From Ministeria vibrans ATCC 50519 (lineage: Eukaryota; Opisthokonta; Filasterea), in NCBI GenBank assembly GCA_943704425.1, contig CALSCP010002159.1, positions 1 through 23,457 of the forward strand: 23,457 nt of DNA, written 5' to 3'. Below the pieces are notes generated by a model. The model ran no database searches. It was not told the DNA's origin and worked only from the letters and a program-made list of their open reading frames with translations. Positions 23,364 through 23,457 of this stretch are shown here, in pieces. How positions within the stretch are numbered: position 1 is the first letter of the stretch; each line of letters begins with the position of its first letter. The position numbers and the translations under genes are program-made.

Positions 23364-23457
<94 letters not shown>
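23364..23457 (+). repeat. (GA)n tract running off the window end
   Basis: At least 93 nt of uninterrupted GA fill the right end of the window. Like the other long tracts it is GA on the + strand and seems to lie in an intron of a minus-strand gene. Confidence 0.95.

Overview
This is nuclear DNA from a unicellular eukaryote with a compact, intron-rich genome. I reconstructed about 44 GT-AG introns, mostly 50-450 nt. Splicing them gives uninterrupted reading frames for conserved eukaryotic proteins (eEF2 kinase, Sec63, Noc1/CEBPZ, PDAT/LCAT, GH27 alpha-galactosidase, GT8 glycosyltransferase, SLC38-type transporter). A receptor-like TKL kinase and an eEF2 kinase together suggest a protist, perhaps near the opisthokont/amoebozoan side, but the sequence alone does not fix the lineage.

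Layout, left to right: 3' end of a caspase-like protease gene (+, 1-716); GT8 glycosyltransferase (-, 934-3229); secreted alpha-galactosidase (-, 3412-5674); transmembrane kelch/EGF/TKL kinase (+, 5743-10031); eEF2 kinase (-, 10574-13061); 5' part of Sec63 (+, 13257-14583); 3' part of a CEBPZ/Noc1 gene (+, 14980-16166); 3' part of a PDAT/LCAT-type acyltransferase (-, 16194-17706); the rest of Sec63 (+, 17982-20269); a small membrane J-domain protein (-, 20461-21200); an SLC38-type amino-acid transporter (+, 21540-23220); and a possible last exon of another gene (-, 23251-23355). Neighbours are mostly divergent or convergent, with very short gaps: 68 bp between two starts and 27 bp between two stops.

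The most striking structure is at 14.6-18.0 kb. Sec63 is cut in two inside an intron, and the two halves splice together in phase. The 3.4 kb between them holds the 3' portions of two unrelated convergent genes, each lacking its 5' end. Both edges of this block are long (GA)n tracts inside introns. This looks like an assembly chimera joined through microsatellites or a recent (GA)n-mediated insertion, not an ordinary nested gene.

Several genes are functionally adjacent but probably not one system. Sec63 (ER translocation) and eEF2 kinase (elongation control) share a 195-bp divergent promoter. GT8 and the alpha-galactosidase are tandem sugar-modifying genes. The alpha-galactosidase and the receptor-like kinase share a 68-bp promoter. 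Long (GA)n tracts with a recurrent ACAAAGTGATAGAG motif lie in introns and always run GA on the given strand.
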